Source of the DNA: Afifella sp. IM 167
GTDB taxonomy: Bacteria > Pseudomonadota > Alphaproteobacteria > Rhizobiales > Afifellaceae
Reading direction: 5' to 3'
Length of the DNA: 64,000 nt
NCBI RefSeq assembly: GCF_020144925.1
Contig: NZ_NSLC01000014.1
Location: 1-64,000 of the forward strand
Shown: positions 17,097-26,988 of the stretch, piece by piece
Numbering within the stretch: position 1 is the first letter of the stretch
Layout of the letters: each line of letters opens with the position of its first letter
Translations under genes and position numbers: made by a program
Notes under the pieces: model-generated
What the model was told of the DNA's origin: nothing
The model's input: only the letters and a program-made list of their open reading frames with translations
The model's database searches: none

Positions 17097-18257
17097 ATGA
17101 CCGCCGACACGCCTCTTCTCTTTCAGCCGCTCACCATCCGTGGCGTGACGATGCGCAACCGCATCGTCGTCTCGCCCATGTGCCAGTACGCCTCCGTCGA
17201 AGGCGGCCCGTCGGACTGGCACCTCGTCCATCTCGGCAAGTTCGCCATGGGCGGCGCCGGCATCGTCTTCGGCGAGGAAACCTCCGTGGAGGCCCGCGGG
17301 CGCAAGACCTATGGCTGCGCCGGCATCTATTCCGACGCGCATGTGCCGGCCTACCGCCGCATCAACGAGTTCCTCAAGGAGCAGAAGGCCGTGCCGGCGA
17401 TCCAGCTCGGCCATTCCGGCCGCAAGGCCGGCTGCCGTCCGCCCTGGGAGGGCTTCGCCCCGCTCGACGAGAAGGACGCGCTCGCCGGCCGCCCCGGCTG
17501 GCCGGGGCTGGCGCCGAGCCCGATCCCGACCTCCGAGAAGGCGATGGTGCCGCACGAGATGGACGAGGCCGACATCGCCGAGCTCCTCGCCTCATGGCGC
17601 GAGGCGGCCCTCAGATCCGCCGATGCGGGCTTCGAGATATGCGAGGTGCACGGCGCACACGGCTACCTCATCCAGCAGTTCCTCTCCCCGATCACCAACC
17701 ATCGCAAGGATGGCTATGGCGGCGACAGGGCGGGACGCATGCGTCTGGCGCTGGAGATCGTCGAAACGGTGCGCGCGGCCTGGCCGGACGACAAGCCGCT
17801 CTTCTTCCGCGTCTCCGCCATCGATGGCCAGGGCGGGCACTGGGACCTCGACGACACGGTGGTGCTCGCAAAGGAGCTCAAGGAGCGCGGCGTCGATGTG
17901 GTCGACTGCTCCTCCGGCGGCATTTCAGGGCCCTTGACGATGTCGATCGTGCCGCGCGTGCCGGGCTACCAGGTGCCCTTCGCCGAGGCCGTGAAGAAAG
18001 AGGCGGGCATCCTCACCCAGGCCGTCGGCCTGATCACCGAGCCGCAGCATGCGGAGGCGATCCTGCAGGAAGGCAAGGCCGACCTTATCGCGCTCGCGCG
18101 CGAACTCCTTGCCGATCCGAACTGGCCGTTCCGGGCGGCACAGGAGTTGGGGCTCGAAAACGCCTTCGATCTCCTGCCGCACTCCTATTCCTGGTGGCTG
18201 CGTCGGCGCGAGGATATCCGCGCCGCTTCCAGGGAGGCGGCCGGGAGCGCCGCCTGA
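17097..18257 (+). CDS. NADH:flavin oxidoreductase, old yellow enzyme family (YqjM-like)
   Basis: 386 residues from ATG 17097. The frame extends upstream, but this ATG gives the standard N-terminus LLFQPLTIRGVTMRNRIVVSP. The classical-like YqjM group is shown by Cys29 in SPMCQYAS (YqjM Cys26, tunes the flavin), IQLGHSGRKAG, and the substrate-binding His pair in EVHGAHGYLIQQFLSP. The enzyme binds FMN and reduces activated C=C bonds with NAD(P)H. As the last gene of the operon it may reduce an enone or enoate formed in the pathway. It ends eight bases before the convergent phzF-like gene. Confidence 0.93.
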   Translation: MTADTPLLFQPLTIRGVTMRNRIVVSPMCQYASVEGGPSDWHLVHLGKFAMGGAGIVFGEETSVEARGRKTYGCAGIYSDAHVPAYRRINEFLKEQKAVPAIQLGHSGRKAGCRPPWEGFAPLDEKDALAGRPGWPGLAPSPIPTSEKAMVPHEMDEADIAELLASWREAALRSADAGFEICEVHGAHGYLIQQFLSPITNHRKDGYGGDRAGRMRLALEIVETVRAAWPDDKPLFFRVSAIDGQGGHWDLDDTVVLAKELKERGVDVVDCSSGGISGPLTMSIVPRVPGYQVPFAEAVKKEAGILTQAVGLITEPQHAEAILQEGKADLIALARELLADPNWPFRAAQELGLENAFDLLPHSYSWWLRRREDIRAASREAAGSAA

Positions 18258-18264
18258 GGAAAGG

Positions 18265-19167
18265 CTAGAGCAGAAGCTCGCCGCGCGCGACGATGGCGAC
18301 GTCGCCTCCGATGCTGGCTTGCGTGACCTGGCCGCCCTTCGTGGTGAATTCCGCCACGAGGCGGCTCGGCCGTCCCATTTCGAAACCCTGTTCCACGACG
18401 CGGCGGTGGCTGCCGTCTTCCGGTTTCTCGAAATGCGCCATCGCGCCGATGAAGGCCGCGGCGGCCGAGCCCGTCGCCGGATCCTCGCGGATCCCCTGGT
18501 TGGGGGCGAAGACGCGCGAGCGGTAGGCCGCGTCCGAGCCTTCGCCGCGCGCCGTATAGAGGAAGGCGGCCGCATGGCTGCCGTCGCCGAAGGCTTCCAC
18601 CCACACATCCGGCCTCGGCGCGGCCCGCGCCAGCGTGGCCATGTCGGCGAGCGGGACGGCGGTAAAGGGCGTGCCGGCCGACATCTCAAGCGGCGCGTGT
18701 TCGCCGAAGCCGATGTCGGAGGCCTCAAGCGACAGCGCCGCCGCCAGCGCCTCGCGGCTGCCATGGGCGGGCTCCACTTCCGGAAGGCGGGGTAGCCCAA
18801 AGGTGGCGGCGGCCGAAAGCTCCGAGAGCATTTGCGCGCGGCAGGGCAGAGTGCCGACGGTTTCTTCCAGGCTGAAGTGCGCTTCCTCGCTTCCGGCGCC
18901 GTCGAGAAAGGCGATCAGCGCCGCCGCCCCGACGGTCGGATGGCCGGCAAAGGGCAGTTCCAGCGTGCGCGTGAAGATGCGGATGCGGGCGCGGTTGCCG
19001 GCCTCTTTCGCCGGCTCCAGGAAGATCGTCTCGGAGAGATTGAACTCGGCCGCGATCTTCTGCATGGCCGCATCCGAAAGGCCTTCGCTGTCGACAACGG
19101 CGGCGAGCGGGTTTCCCTCCAGCGCCGTGTCGGTGAAGACGTCGAGAACATAATAGCGCGCGGGCAT
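18265..19167 (-). CDS. PhzF-family isomerase/epimerase-like protein
   Basis: 300 residues. Two similar halves of a diaminopimelate epimerase-like fold are present: YYVLDVFTD at the start, GNPLAAV (19-25), and the catalytic Glu46 in EFNLSETIFL, equivalent to Glu45 of PhzF; FAGHPTVGAA follows and DPATGSAAAAF marks the second half. PhzF catalyses a proton shift in phenazine synthesis, but most homologues outside phenazine clusters, like this one, have no known substrate. No phenazine genes are nearby. It is ten bases downstream of an aminotransferase on the same strand, with a GAGGAG site in the gap. Confidence 0.9.
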   Translation of the reverse strand: MPARYYVLDVFTDTALEGNPLAAVVDSEGLSDAAMQKIAAEFNLSETIFLEPAKEAGNRARIRIFTRTLELPFAGHPTVGAAALIAFLDGAGSEEAHFSLEETVGTLPCRAQMLSELSAAATFGLPRLPEVEPAHGSREALAAALSLEASDIGFGEHAPLEMSAGTPFTAVPLADMATLARAAPRPDVWVEAFGDGSHAAAFLYTARGEGSDAAYRSRVFAPNQGIREDPATGSAAAAFIGAMAHFEKPEDGSHRRVVEQGFEMGRPSRLVAEFTTKGGQVTQASIGGDVAIVARGELLL

Positions 19168-19177
19168 GGCGTTCTCC

Positions 19178-20386
19178 TCAGCTGAGCGCGTCGCAGGCCC
19201 GGGCGATCCGCTCGCCGGCCTCCTCCAGCACCTCGTCGGCGGTGGCGAAGGAGATGCGGAAATAGGGGGAGGCGCAGAAGGCCGCGCCGTGGACGGTGGC
19301 GACGCCGACGCTGTCGAGAAGGTAGCGCACCACGTCCCAGTCGCTTTCCAGCACTTTGCGCTCCGGCGTCTTCCGGCCGATCAGCCCGGCGCAGGAGGGG
19401 AAGGCGTAGAAGGCGCCTGCAGGGCTGGTGCAGGAAAGGCCCTCGATGGCTTCCAGCCGCCCGCAGATCAGGTCGCGGCGGCGGGCGAAGGCGCCCACCA
19501 TCTCGGCGAGGAAATCCTTGGGGCCCGTGAGCGCCGCGATCGCACCCGCCTGGCCGATGGCGCTCGGATTGGAGGTGCTCTGCGACTGCAGCTTCGCCAT
19601 CTCCTTGATGAGCGGCGCAGGCCCGCCGCAGAAGCCGAGCCGCCAGCCGGTCATCGCATAGGCCTTGGAGACGCCGTTCACCGTCAGCGTCCGGTCCTTC
19701 AGTTCCGGGCAGGCGGCCGCGAAGGCGGTGAAGCGGCGGCCGTCATAGATGATGTGCTCGTAGATGTCGTCGCTCATCACGCCGATGCGCGGGTGGCGGG
19801 CGAGCACCTCGCCGAGCGCCTGGAACGCCGCGGCGTCATAGACTGCGCCGGAAGGATTGGAGGGAGAGTTGAGCACGAGCCAGCGCGTTTTCGGCGTGAT
19901 CAGCCGCTCCAGCGCTTCGGCCGTCAGCAGGAACCCGTCCTCGGCGCGGGTCTCGGCGATCACCGGCTCGCCGCCGGCGAGCATCGCCATGTCCGGATAG
20001 GAGACCCAGCAGGGGGAGGGCACGATCACCTCGTCGCCCTCGTTCACCGTCGCCATCAGCGCGTTGAAGATGATCTGCTTGGCCCCGGTGGAGGCCATCA
20101 CCTCGGCGGGCTCGTAGGCGAGCCCGTTCTCGGCGCTGAACTTCTCGATAACCGCCGCCTTCAGCGCATCGGTGCCGCCGACATTGGTGTAGCGCGTCTC
20201 GCCGCGTCGCATCGCCTCGGCGGCGGCCTCCACGATATGCGGGGGAGTGGGAAAATCGGGCTCGCCGGTCGTCAGGCTGAGGATGTCGCGTCCCTCCGCC
20301 TTGAGCTGGCGGGCGAGTGCCGCGGCGGCGGTGCTGGGCGAGGGCTTGATCCGCTGGACGCGGTCGGAAAAGGCGGGCTGGCTCAT
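19178..20386 (-). CDS. PLP-dependent aminotransferase, AspC/aromatic type (Igamma)
   Basis: 402 residues from ATG 20386; the frame continues upstream but without a recognisable aminotransferase sequence. Motifs are TTGEPDFPTP (39-48), SPSNPSGAVY (174-183), SDDIYEH, the PLP Lys241 in VSKAYAMTGWRLG, and a C-terminal YFRISFA with the carboxylate-binding Arg. This pattern is the Igamma aspartate/prephenate aminotransferase group common in Hyphomicrobiales. A chromosome usually carries another copy as the housekeeping enzyme, so this one may be specialised. It is co-transcribed with the phzF-like gene and convergent to the HyuAB operon. Confidence 0.9.
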   Translation of the reverse strand: MSQPAFSDRVQRIKPSPSTAAAALARQLKAEGRDILSLTTGEPDFPTPPHIVEAAAEAMRRGETRYTNVGGTDALKAAVIEKFSAENGLAYEPAEVMASTGAKQIIFNALMATVNEGDEVIVPSPCWVSYPDMAMLAGGEPVIAETRAEDGFLLTAEALERLITPKTRWLVLNSPSNPSGAVYDAAAFQALGEVLARHPRIGVMSDDIYEHIIYDGRRFTAFAAACPELKDRTLTVNGVSKAYAMTGWRLGFCGGPAPLIKEMAKLQSQSTSNPSAIGQAGAIAALTGPKDFLAEMVGAFARRRDLICGRLEAIEGLSCTSPAGAFYAFPSCAGLIGRKTPERKVLESDWDVVRYLLDSVGVATVHGAAFCASPYFRISFATADEVLEEAGERIARACDALS

Positions 20387-20692
20387 GGGGGCAACGTAGT
20401 TGGAGTACGAATGTATACAAATGTCTACCGAGACTTCGCCGCAGCGTCCAGCCGGTTGCGGTCGGCATGGCGGGTCATGCGAAGACGGTGGACCCTCGCC
20501 AGGGCGCGAACCTGCCACGGGCAAGCCTTCGGCTCCAGCCGCCGCAGGCAGATCGGTTCCTTACCGCCTTCGTCAGGTGGCCGTAAGGCAAGGGGCGTAT
20601 CCGACACGAACGGATGCCGCCGGGCTAAAAATTCGCAGGCGGCGCCATCACAGAAGGCCCCGTTTCGGGACCACCCATCCCAGGAGTTTTTG
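20387..20692. other. Divergent intergenic region, no gene recognised
   Basis: About 306 bp between the minus-strand aminotransferase and the plus-strand DUF4405 gene. It must hold both promoters. ATACAAATGT-like AT-rich sequence near 20410-20425 could be part of the aminotransferase promoter. No convincing hexamer pair, operator or RNA was found. Short frames here lack codon bias. Confidence 0.4.
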
Positions 20693-21193
20693 ATGCCAGC
20701 GCTTCTTGGCCGTTACGCCACACCGTTCATCACCGGTCTCTTCATCGTCTCCCTCATCTCGGGCATCGCCCTCTTCTTCCATGTCGGTCCGAGGGGCTTC
20801 CATGGCATGCACGAATGGCTGAGCATGGTGCTCATCATCCCCTTCGCCTTGCACATCTGGAAGAACTGGCGCCCGCTGACGAACTACTTCAAGCGCGCGC
20901 CGATGGCGATCGCGCTCGTCCTCTCGCTCCTCGTCTCGCTGCCCTTCTTCATTCCCACCGCCACCCCGACGCGCGGCGGCCCGCCTCCTTTCGCCTTCTC
21001 GCATCAGATCCTGACGAACTCGGCGCAGGCCCTCGCCCCGCTGCTCGGCACGACGGGCGAGGATGTCGCGGCAAGGCTGCGCGCCGCGGGCGTGGAGCTT
21101 GCGGACACCGACCAGTCAATCGCCGAGGCGATAGCGCAGAGCGGCGCGAACGAGATGCAGGCGATCGGCGCCCTTCTGAAGCCGGCGAGTTGA
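20693..21193 (+). CDS. DUF4405 membrane protein
   Basis: 166 residues from ATG 20693, with CAGGAG eight bases upstream. Three or so membrane segments are seen: residues about 8-30, 43-60 (with HEWLSMVLIIPFALHIWKNW) and 70-90. His residues at the membrane faces (HVG, HEW, HIWKNW) are typical of DUF4405, which resembles the heme-binding cytochrome b561-like helical bundles. The C-terminal 60 residues are soluble and resemble a small helical domain (EDVAARLRAAGVELAD), as in many DUF4405 proteins. It is 86 bp upstream of a response regulator, and such pairs are common; the protein may be a target or partner of that system. Confidence 0.78.
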   Translation: MPALLGRYATPFITGLFIVSLISGIALFFHVGPRGFHGMHEWLSMVLIIPFALHIWKNWRPLTNYFKRAPMAIALVLSLLVSLPFFIPTATPTRGGPPPFAFSHQILTNSAQALAPLLGTTGEDVAARLRAAGVELADTDQSIAEAIAQSGANEMQAIGALLKPAS

Positions 21194-21279
21194 TCGTTGC
21201 CTGAAGGAGGCGGAACCTGTCGCCTTCCCGTCAGGCAGGCAGAGGGATAAGGCGGAACGAGCATGAAAGGCGAGGCACG

Positions 21280-21939
21280 ATGCGCGTCCTTCTGATCGAG
21301 GATGACACGGTTCTGGGCGCGGCGGTGCGCGACCAGATCAGCGCCGACGGTCATTCCGTCGACTGGGTGACGCGGCTCGACGCGGCGCACGACACGCTGG
21401 CCGCCGGCATCTTCGACCTCATCCTCCTCGACCTCATGCTGCCCGATGGCCGCGGCGTCCCCTTCCTGAAGCGGCTGCGCGCAGGCGGCGCCACGACGCC
21501 GGTCATGATCCTGACGGCTCTCGATCAGGTCTCCGACCGGATCGAGGGTCTCAAGGCCGGCGCCGACGACTACCTCGTCAAGCCTTTCGACCTGGACGAG
21601 CTGTCGGCGCGGATCGGCTCGGTCGCACGCCGGTATGCGGGCAATCCCAACCCTGTCGTCACCATCGGCGAGCTGGAGATCGATCTGGCCGCCCGCACGG
21701 TCAGTCGCGCCGGCACGGCCGTGTCGCTGACGGCGCGCGAATGGGCGCTCTTCGAGACCTTCGTGCAGCGCCCCGGTCAGCTTCTCTCTAAGGCCCAGCT
21801 GGAGGAGCGGCTCTACTCCTTCGACGAGTGCGTGGAAAGCAACGCCATCGAGGCGCATGTCAGCCGCCTCCGAAAGAAGCTCGGGCGGAGCGTCATCGAG
21901 ACCGAGCGCGGGCTCGGCTACCGGCTGAAGCGCTCGTGA
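21280..21939 (+). CDS. OmpR/PhoB-family response regulator
   Basis: 219 residues. The receiver domain has the acidic pair E8-D9-D10, phosphoacceptor Asp51 in ILLDLMLPDG, Thr in ILTALD and Lys in LVKPFD. A winged-helix DNA-binding domain follows (GELEIDLAARTVS to the RGLGYRL ending, about 125-217). The QseB/PmrA-like order fits a membrane-stress or metal-sensing regulator. The kinase gene overlaps its stop codon by four bases, so the two form a classical pair. Targets are unknown; the adjacent DUF4405 gene is a likely one. Confidence 0.95.
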   Translation: MRVLLIEDDTVLGAAVRDQISADGHSVDWVTRLDAAHDTLAAGIFDLILLDLMLPDGRGVPFLKRLRAGGATTPVMILTALDQVSDRIEGLKAGADDYLVKPFDLDELSARIGSVARRYAGNPNPVVTIGELEIDLAARTVSRAGTAVSLTAREWALFETFVQRPGQLLSKAQLEERLYSFDECVESNAIEAHVSRLRKKLGRSVIETERGLGYRLKRS

Positions 21940-23333
21940 AGGGCCCGCGCTCGCTGCAGCTTCGCCTGGCGCTCGCGGCCGGCCTCGCCGTCACCGTGCT
22001 GTGGCTCCTGGTGGCGGGTTTCACGGCGAACGAGCTGCGCCGGGAGATGGACGCAATCTTCGATTCCGCACTGGAAGACGCCGCGCAGCGCATCCTGCCG
22101 CTGGCGATCCATGCCCGGCGGGAACACGGCCACGGCGAACGGCCGGAGAGGCCGGACGGATCTGGCCGGCCCGACGGATCGGAGCGGCCCGGCACATCGG
22201 AGAGGCCCGGCACATCAGAAAGAATAGAGCGCCTTCATCGCTCGACCGACTTCTTCACCTGGGTCGTGCGCGATCCGGCCGGAAACACGATCCTGCGCTC
22301 GGCCGACGCCGAAGACGGCATCTTCCCGCCCTTCGAGCGCGAGGGTTTCAGGCAGACGGCGACGCATCGCCTGTATTACGACAGGGGGGGCCGCGAGGGT
22401 TTGACGATCGCGGTCGCCGAGCCCTTCTCGCATCGCGCCGAGGTGGCGCGCGCGATGCTCCTTTCCCTCGGCCTGCCGCTCCTCGTCGTCATCCCGCTTT
22501 GCCTGACGGCGATCTTCCTTGCCGTGCGGACAAGCCTCAGCCCCGTGCGGCGCCTGCGCGCCGACCTTGCAAGCCGCGGTGCGCAGAATCTGGCGCCCCT
22601 GGCGGATGTCGGCCTGCCGAGCGAGCTCGGGCCTATCGTGCAGGGCATGAACCAGCTTCTGGAACGGCTGCGTGCGGCCTTCGAGGCGGAGAGGAGCTTT
22701 GCCGCCAACGCCGCCCATGAATTGCGCACGCCGGTCGCCGGCGCCATCGCCCAGGCGCAGCGCCTGCGCGCCGAGACGAAGGACGAGAAGGCGGCCGGGC
22801 GCGCGCGAGAGATCGAGGCGACGCTGAAGCGCCTCAACGCGCTGTCGGAAAAGCTGATGCAACTTGCCCGCGCCGAGGGTGCGCGCCTGCGCACCGGCAC
22901 GCTCGCCGACATGCGCCCGATCCTTCAGATCGTCATCGGTGATTTCGAGAGGATAGGCGATGGCGGCCGCATCCGGCTTGAAATGCCGCCAGAGCCGGTG
23001 CTTTCCGACCTTGAGCCCGACGCCTTCGGCATCCTTGCCCGCAACCTTGCCGAGAATGCGCTGAGGCACGGCAACACCGAGGCGGGCGTCGATATTTCCC
23101 TGTCGCGCGAAGGGGTGCTTACCGTCACCAACGATTGCGACGTGCTGTCAGCCGAGGAGATGGAGCGGATCGCCACACGCTTTGTCCGCGCCAGCGACAA
23201 GAGCAAGGGCAGCGGCCTCGGCCTTGCCATCGTCCGCACCATTGCCAGCCGCGCCGGCGGCGATCTCGCCTTCGCCTCGCCCGCGCCGGGAAGGCCGCGC
23301 GGCTTTGAGGTTCGTTTCGTCCTGCCGCGCTAG
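21936..23333 (+). CDS. Sensor histidine kinase, partner of the OmpR-type regulator
   Basis: 465 residues from GTG 21936, overlapping the regulator stop (GTGA). A membrane helix near residues 10-30 is followed by a short periplasmic domain (about 31-168), a second helix (about 170-192), HAMP-like linker, HisKA with His261 in AAHELRTPV, and HATPase with N box NLAENALRHG and G boxes GSGLGLAIV. The periplasmic part contains a low-complexity run of Glu-Arg-Pro-Asp/Gly-Ser units encoded by 18-bp tandem repeats (separate entry), unusual for a sensor domain. Signal unknown. Confidence 0.93.
   Translation: MKGPRSLQLRLALAAGLAVTVLWLLVAGFTANELRREMDAIFDSALEDAAQRILPLAIHARREHGHGERPERPDGSGRPDGSERPGTSERPGTSERIERLHRSTDFFTWVVRDPAGNTILRSADAEDGIFPPFEREGFRQTATHRLYYDRGGREGLTIAVAEPFSHRAEVARAMLLSLGLPLLVVIPLCLTAIFLAVRTSLSPVRRLRADLASRGAQNLAPLADVGLPSELGPIVQGMNQLLERLRAAFEAERSFAANAAHELRTPVAGAIAQAQRLRAETKDEKAAGRAREIEATLKRLNALSEKLMQLARAEGARLRTGTLADMRPILQIVIGDFERIGDGGRIRLEMPPEPVLSDLEPDAFGILARNLAENALRHGNTEAGVDISLSREGVLTVTNDCDVLSAEEMERIATRFVRASDKSKGSGLGLAIVRTIASRAGGDLAFASPAPGRPRGFEVRFVLPR
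22144..22215 (+). repeat. Four 18-bp tandem repeats inside the sensor kinase periplasmic domain
   Basis: Four units of 18 bp at 22144-22161, 22162-22179, 22180-22197 and 22198-22215, each similar to CGGAGAGGCCCGGCACAT. They encode six-residue units of the type RPGTSE. Units three and four differ at one base. Unit changes keep the frame, so strains may differ in linker length. Confidence 0.85.
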
Positions 23334-23420
23334 ACTTTAGAATTGCGATAAAAACTACCTGCGATTTCCGATTTCGAGTAGGATAGCTTCCGCTACGGGA
23401 GTTGAGACAGGAATCGGCCA

Positions 23421-24197
23421 ATGATCGGAAGTCGACCGGCACTCCCCCGCCCGGCGATATATGCCCTCATCCTCCTTTTCATTGTGGGATTTCTGCTCGC
23501 GCCGCTGCCGACCGCCCGGGCGGCCGAAGCCGATGATGCGGCGACAGCCATGCGCCTGGCCGATCTGTTGCGCTCGGCCCGCACGGTGATTTCCCGCAAC
23601 CAGGATCTGATCAACGACCCTTCGGTGGGCGACAAGGATCTCGGCGGCGAGAAGGTGCTGCAGGAGGCGCTCGTGCTTCTTCAGGAGCGCACCGGCGAGG
23701 ATCCGCGGGGCACCGATCCGGAGAGCCGTGAAGGCAGGCTTCTGCGGGCCCAGATGGAGGCAATCGTCGCGGTCATGGACGAGAACCAGACGACCATCAA
23801 CGCGAGGGATGTCGGCTTCAAGGGCTTCATCCCCGCCGTTTTCGCCCGGCTCGTCAACGAGCGCTTCGCCGAGAAGGTCGGCAACGAGGCGCGGGTGAAG
23901 GTGACGGCGCCGGAGCGCCTCGTGCGCAACCGCAAGGCCCGGCCGGACGACTGGGAAACGAGTGTCATCGAAGACGATTTCTCCAGGCCCGACTGGCCGA
24001 AGGGCACGCCCTTCAGCGAAGTGACCGAGGCAAGCGGCCGGGAGGCCTTCCGTATCCTCGTGCCGGAATACTACGCGCCCTCTTGCCTTTCCTGTCATGG
24101 CGAGCCTGCTGGCGAAGTCGACATCACCGGCTATCCGAAGGAGGGCGGGCACGAAGGCGATCTCGGCGCCGCGATCAGTGTCATCCTGTTCAAATGA
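23421..24197 (+). CDS. DUF3365 (Tll0287-like) c-type heme protein, periplasmic sensor
   Basis: 258 residues. An N-terminal signal or anchor (about 11-35) is followed by a long helical region, PAS-like core with [22 protein letters not shown] (a DUF3365 hallmark), and a C-terminal CLSCHG heme-attachment motif (Cys222, Cys225, His226). DUF3365/Tll0287 proteins have a PAS-like fold with a heme and are thought to sense redox state or small gases. The next gene, a hybrid kinase, overlaps this stop by four bases (ATGA), implying obligate co-translation. The inference is that this heme protein senses something in the periplasm and passes it to the kinase. Confidence 0.87.
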   Translation: MIGSRPALPRPAIYALILLFIVGFLLAPLPTARAAEADDAATAMRLADLLRSARTVISRNQDLINDPSVGDKDLGGEKVLQEALVLLQERTGEDPRGTDPESREGRLLRAQMEAIVAVMDENQTTINARDVGFKGFIPAVFARLVNERFAEKVGNEARVKVTAPERLVRNRKARPDDWETSVIEDDFSRPDWPKGTPFSEVTEASGREAFRILVPEYYAPSCLSCHGEPAGEVDITGYPKEGGHEGDLGAAISVILFK

Positions 24198-26971
24198 CGC
24201 TGGCCGAAAAGTCCGGCCAGGCGTCCGGCAACGCGGCGACCGAACCCGCTGAGCGCCCTTCCTTCTTCGCCGCGCTCCGCCATCCCTCGATCCGGTTTCG
24301 GCTCGCAGCGGTCGCGCTTCTTCTCGTGGGCGCGCTCGCGCTGACCAGCGCCCTGATCATCCGTGAGCTCTACCGCAGCGCCCAGACCAACATCGCCGCC
24401 ACAAGGTATTTCGAGCAGCTGGAGGCGGCCAGCGGGGCGAACGAGACCTTCGGCGACATTCGCTACTGGATGACGGACCTCGCGGTCAGCCAGCTCACCC
24501 TGTCGGAGCGCAATGCCCGGGAGGCGCGTCAGAGGCTCTCGCGCTATCTGGAGCGCCTCGGCGCCTACGATGCGGATGCGGCCGAGGTCATCGGCCGCGA
24601 GACCGACGCCTATATCGCCATCGCCTCCAGGGCGGTCGACGCCTACACCGATGACAACCGCGTCATCGGCAACACGCTGCTCGCTCAGGCGCGCGAGCAC
24701 AGCGGCATCGTCGACCGGCGGCTCGAACAGCTGACCAGCGACCTGCATCGCGATTCCTCGAACGCGCGCGACATAGCGGTGGCGCGGGCCCGCACGGCCA
24801 TCCGCTCATCGGTGTTGATCGTCGCCTGCGTCGGCCTGCTCGGCATTCTTCTGACATTGGTCGTCTTCCGATCGATCGTCACGCCGCTGCGGCGCATCGA
24901 CAAGGCGATGTCGGGGATGATCGAGGGCGATACGGAAGTCGACATCCCGCCGGCCGGCCGCGACGAGATCGGCACCATGGCACGCACCCTCACGCTCTTC
25001 CGCGATTCGATCGCCGAGCGGGCGCGTCTGGAGAAGGAGACGGAGCGGCAGGCACGGATGATGGAGACCGCGATCGAGACGATCTCGGAGGGCTTTGCCG
25101 TCTTCGATGCAGACGACCGCCTGATCATCGCCAACAGCCGCTACCGGCAGATGTACAGCGGCCTGGTGGAGCGCGGCCAGCGCTTCGAGGACATGCTGGC
25201 AAAGCTCGCTTCCGGTGGCATTGCCGAGGTCAACGGCGTGCCGCGCTCCGAATGGCTGCGCGACAGGCTGGAACGGCATCGCCGCGCCGAAGGCTTTTTC
25301 GAGCAGCGCTATGGCGAGGGTCGCTGGATGCGCGTCAGCGAACGGCGGACGGCCGACGGCCATACCGTTGGCGTCTTCGCCGACATCACCGAGCTGAAGA
25401 ACCGGCAGAGCGAACTGGAGGAGGCCAAGGAACTCGCCGACGCCGCCAACAAGGCCAAGAGCCAGTTCGTCGCCAATATGAGCCACGAGCTGAGGACGCC
25501 GCTCAACGCCATCATCGGCTACAGCGAGATGCTGATCGAGGAAGCGCAGGATCTCGGCGAGGACGCCTTCGTGCCGGACCTGGAAAAGATCGGCGGGGCG
25601 GGCCGCCATCTCCTCGGGCTCATCAACGACATCCTCGACTTCGCCAAGATCGAGGCCGGGCGGATGGACGTCCTCATCGAGCCCTTCGAGGTGAAGGGGC
25701 TGATCGGCGAGGTCGAGGCGACGATCGCGCCTCTGGTCGACAAGAAGGGCAACGTGCTGGAGATCGTCGCCGATGCCGATCTGGGCACCATGCGCTCCGA
25801 TGAGATGAAGATCCGCCAGAGCCTTTTCAATCTCCTCAGCAATGCCGCCAAGTTCACCGAGGCGGGCACGATCACGCTCAGCGTCCGCACCGTCGCCGGA
25901 CCGGCCGGCGAGGACTGGCTGGAGTTCTCCGTCGCCGATACGGGCATCGGCATGACGCAGGAGCAGAAGGGCCGGCTTTTCGAGGCCTTTACGCAGGCCG
26001 ACATCTCCACGTCCCGCAACTACGGCGGCACCGGCCTCGGTCTCGCGATCACTCGCCAGTTCTGCCGTATGCTCGGCGGCGACGTGTCCCTTCAGACGGA
26101 ATACGGCAAGGGCTCCACCTTCACGCTCTGCCTGCCGAGGAACGCCGAGGTGGCGGCCGAGGAGCGGGCGAGCGCGGTGGAAGAGGGCGCGCGCGGCACC
26201 GTCCTCATCGTCGATGACGAATCGGCGACGCGCGAGGCGCTTTCGAACGTCTTTGCGGGCGAGGGCTACCGGGTGCTCACGGCCGCTGGCGGCAAGGAGG
26301 GCCTGCGCCTCGCCCGCGAGGAAAGGCCGATCGCCATCATCCTCGACATCATCATGCCGGACCCGGACGGCTGGACGGTGCTGCGCGCTCTGAAGCAGGA
26401 TCCGGAGCTGCGCGATATTCCGGTGATCCTCGCCACCGTTCTCGGCGACCGCGACATGGGCCTTGCCCTCGGCGCTGCCGAGCATCTGACGAAGCCGGTC
26501 GATTCTTTGGAACTGAAGCAGCTTCTCGGCCGGCTCGTCGCCGGTTCCGATGCCACCGATGTCCTCATCGTCGATGACGACACCGGCACGCGCGAGATGC
26601 TGCGCCGGGCGCTGACGCGCGAGGGATGGAGCGTGCGCGAGGCGCCGGACGGCGTGGCTGGCCTTGCGGAGGCGATGCGGGCCCGCCCGGCCGTCATCCT
26701 TCTCGACCTGATGATGCCGCGCATGGACGGCTTCGAGATGCTGGCCGCCTTGCGGCAGGAAAAGACGACCTGCGATGTGCCGGTGGCGATCATCACGTCC
26801 AAGGACCTGACGCGCGAGGAACGCCGCGTCCTGGAAAGTAATACGCTGGAGGTCTTCCAGAAAGGCGCCTACAACAGGACCTCGCTGGTGCAGACGCTGA
26901 GGAAGATGGTGGAGGCCGCGCGGCGGACGGACGGCGAGACATCGCCTCAATCCGGCCCTTCGCAGCCGTAA
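24194..26971 (+). CDS. Hybrid sensor histidine kinase with two C-terminal receivers
   Basis: 925 residues from ATG 24194, in the overlap with the heme-protein gene. Membrane helix about 38-58, periplasmic four-helix-type domain (about 60-205), second helix (about 206-230), HAMP ([13 protein letters not shown]), a PAS domain (about 295-395), HisKA with His431 in [16 protein letters not shown], HATPase ([23 protein letters not shown]), then two receivers with phosphoacceptor Asp718 ([11 protein letters not shown]) and Asp838 ([11 protein letters not shown]). The first receiver lacks a neat Thr-Lys pair spacing only slightly; both look functional. It should feed the lone receiver and the cyclase encoded next. 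Confidence 0.93.
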   Translation: MTLAEKSGQASGNAATEPAERPSFFAALRHPSIRFRLAAVALLLVGALALTSALIIRELYRSAQTNIAATRYFEQLEAASGANETFGDIRYWMTDLAVSQLTLSERNAREARQRLSRYLERLGAYDADAAEVIGRETDAYIAIASRAVDAYTDDNRVIGNTLLAQAREHSGIVDRRLEQLTSDLHRDSSNARDIAVARARTAIRSSVLIVACVGLLGILLTLVVFRSIVTPLRRIDKAMSGMIEGDTEVDIPPAGRDEIGTMARTLTLFRDSIAERARLEKETERQARMMETAIETISEGFAVFDADDRLIIANSRYRQMYSGLVERGQRFEDMLAKLASGGIAEVNGVPRSEWLRDRLERHRRAEGFFEQRYGEGRWMRVSERRTADGHTVGVFADITELKNRQSELEEAKELADAANKAKSQFVANMSHELRTPLNAIIGYSEMLIEEAQDLGEDAFVPDLEKIGGAGRHLLGLINDILDFAKIEAGRMDVLIEPFEVKGLIGEVEATIAPLVDKKGNVLEIVADADLGTMRSDEMKIRQSLFNLLSNAAKFTEAGTITLSVRTVAGPAGEDWLEFSVADTGIGMTQEQKGRLFEAFTQADISTSRNYGGTGLGLAITRQFCRMLGGDVSLQTEYGKGSTFTLCLPRNAEVAAEERASAVEEGARGTVLIVDDESATREALSNVFAGEGYRVLTAAGGKEGLRLAREERPIAIILDIIMPDPDGWTVLRALKQDPELRDIPVILATVLGDRDMGLALGAAEHLTKPVDSLELKQLLGRLVAGSDATDVLIVDDDTGTREMLRRALTREGWSVREAPDGVAGLAEAMRARPAVILLDLMMPRMDGFEMLAALRQEKTTCDVPVAIITSKDLTREERRVLESNTLEVFQKGAYNRTSLVQTLRKMVEAARRTDGETSPQSGPSQP

Positions 26972-26988
26972 CGAATGCTGTAGCGGAG

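Noticed and set aside
18265-20386. Phenazine biosynthesis cluster
   Set aside because: Only a PhzF homologue is present; no phzB/D/E/G-like genes, and the family is broad.
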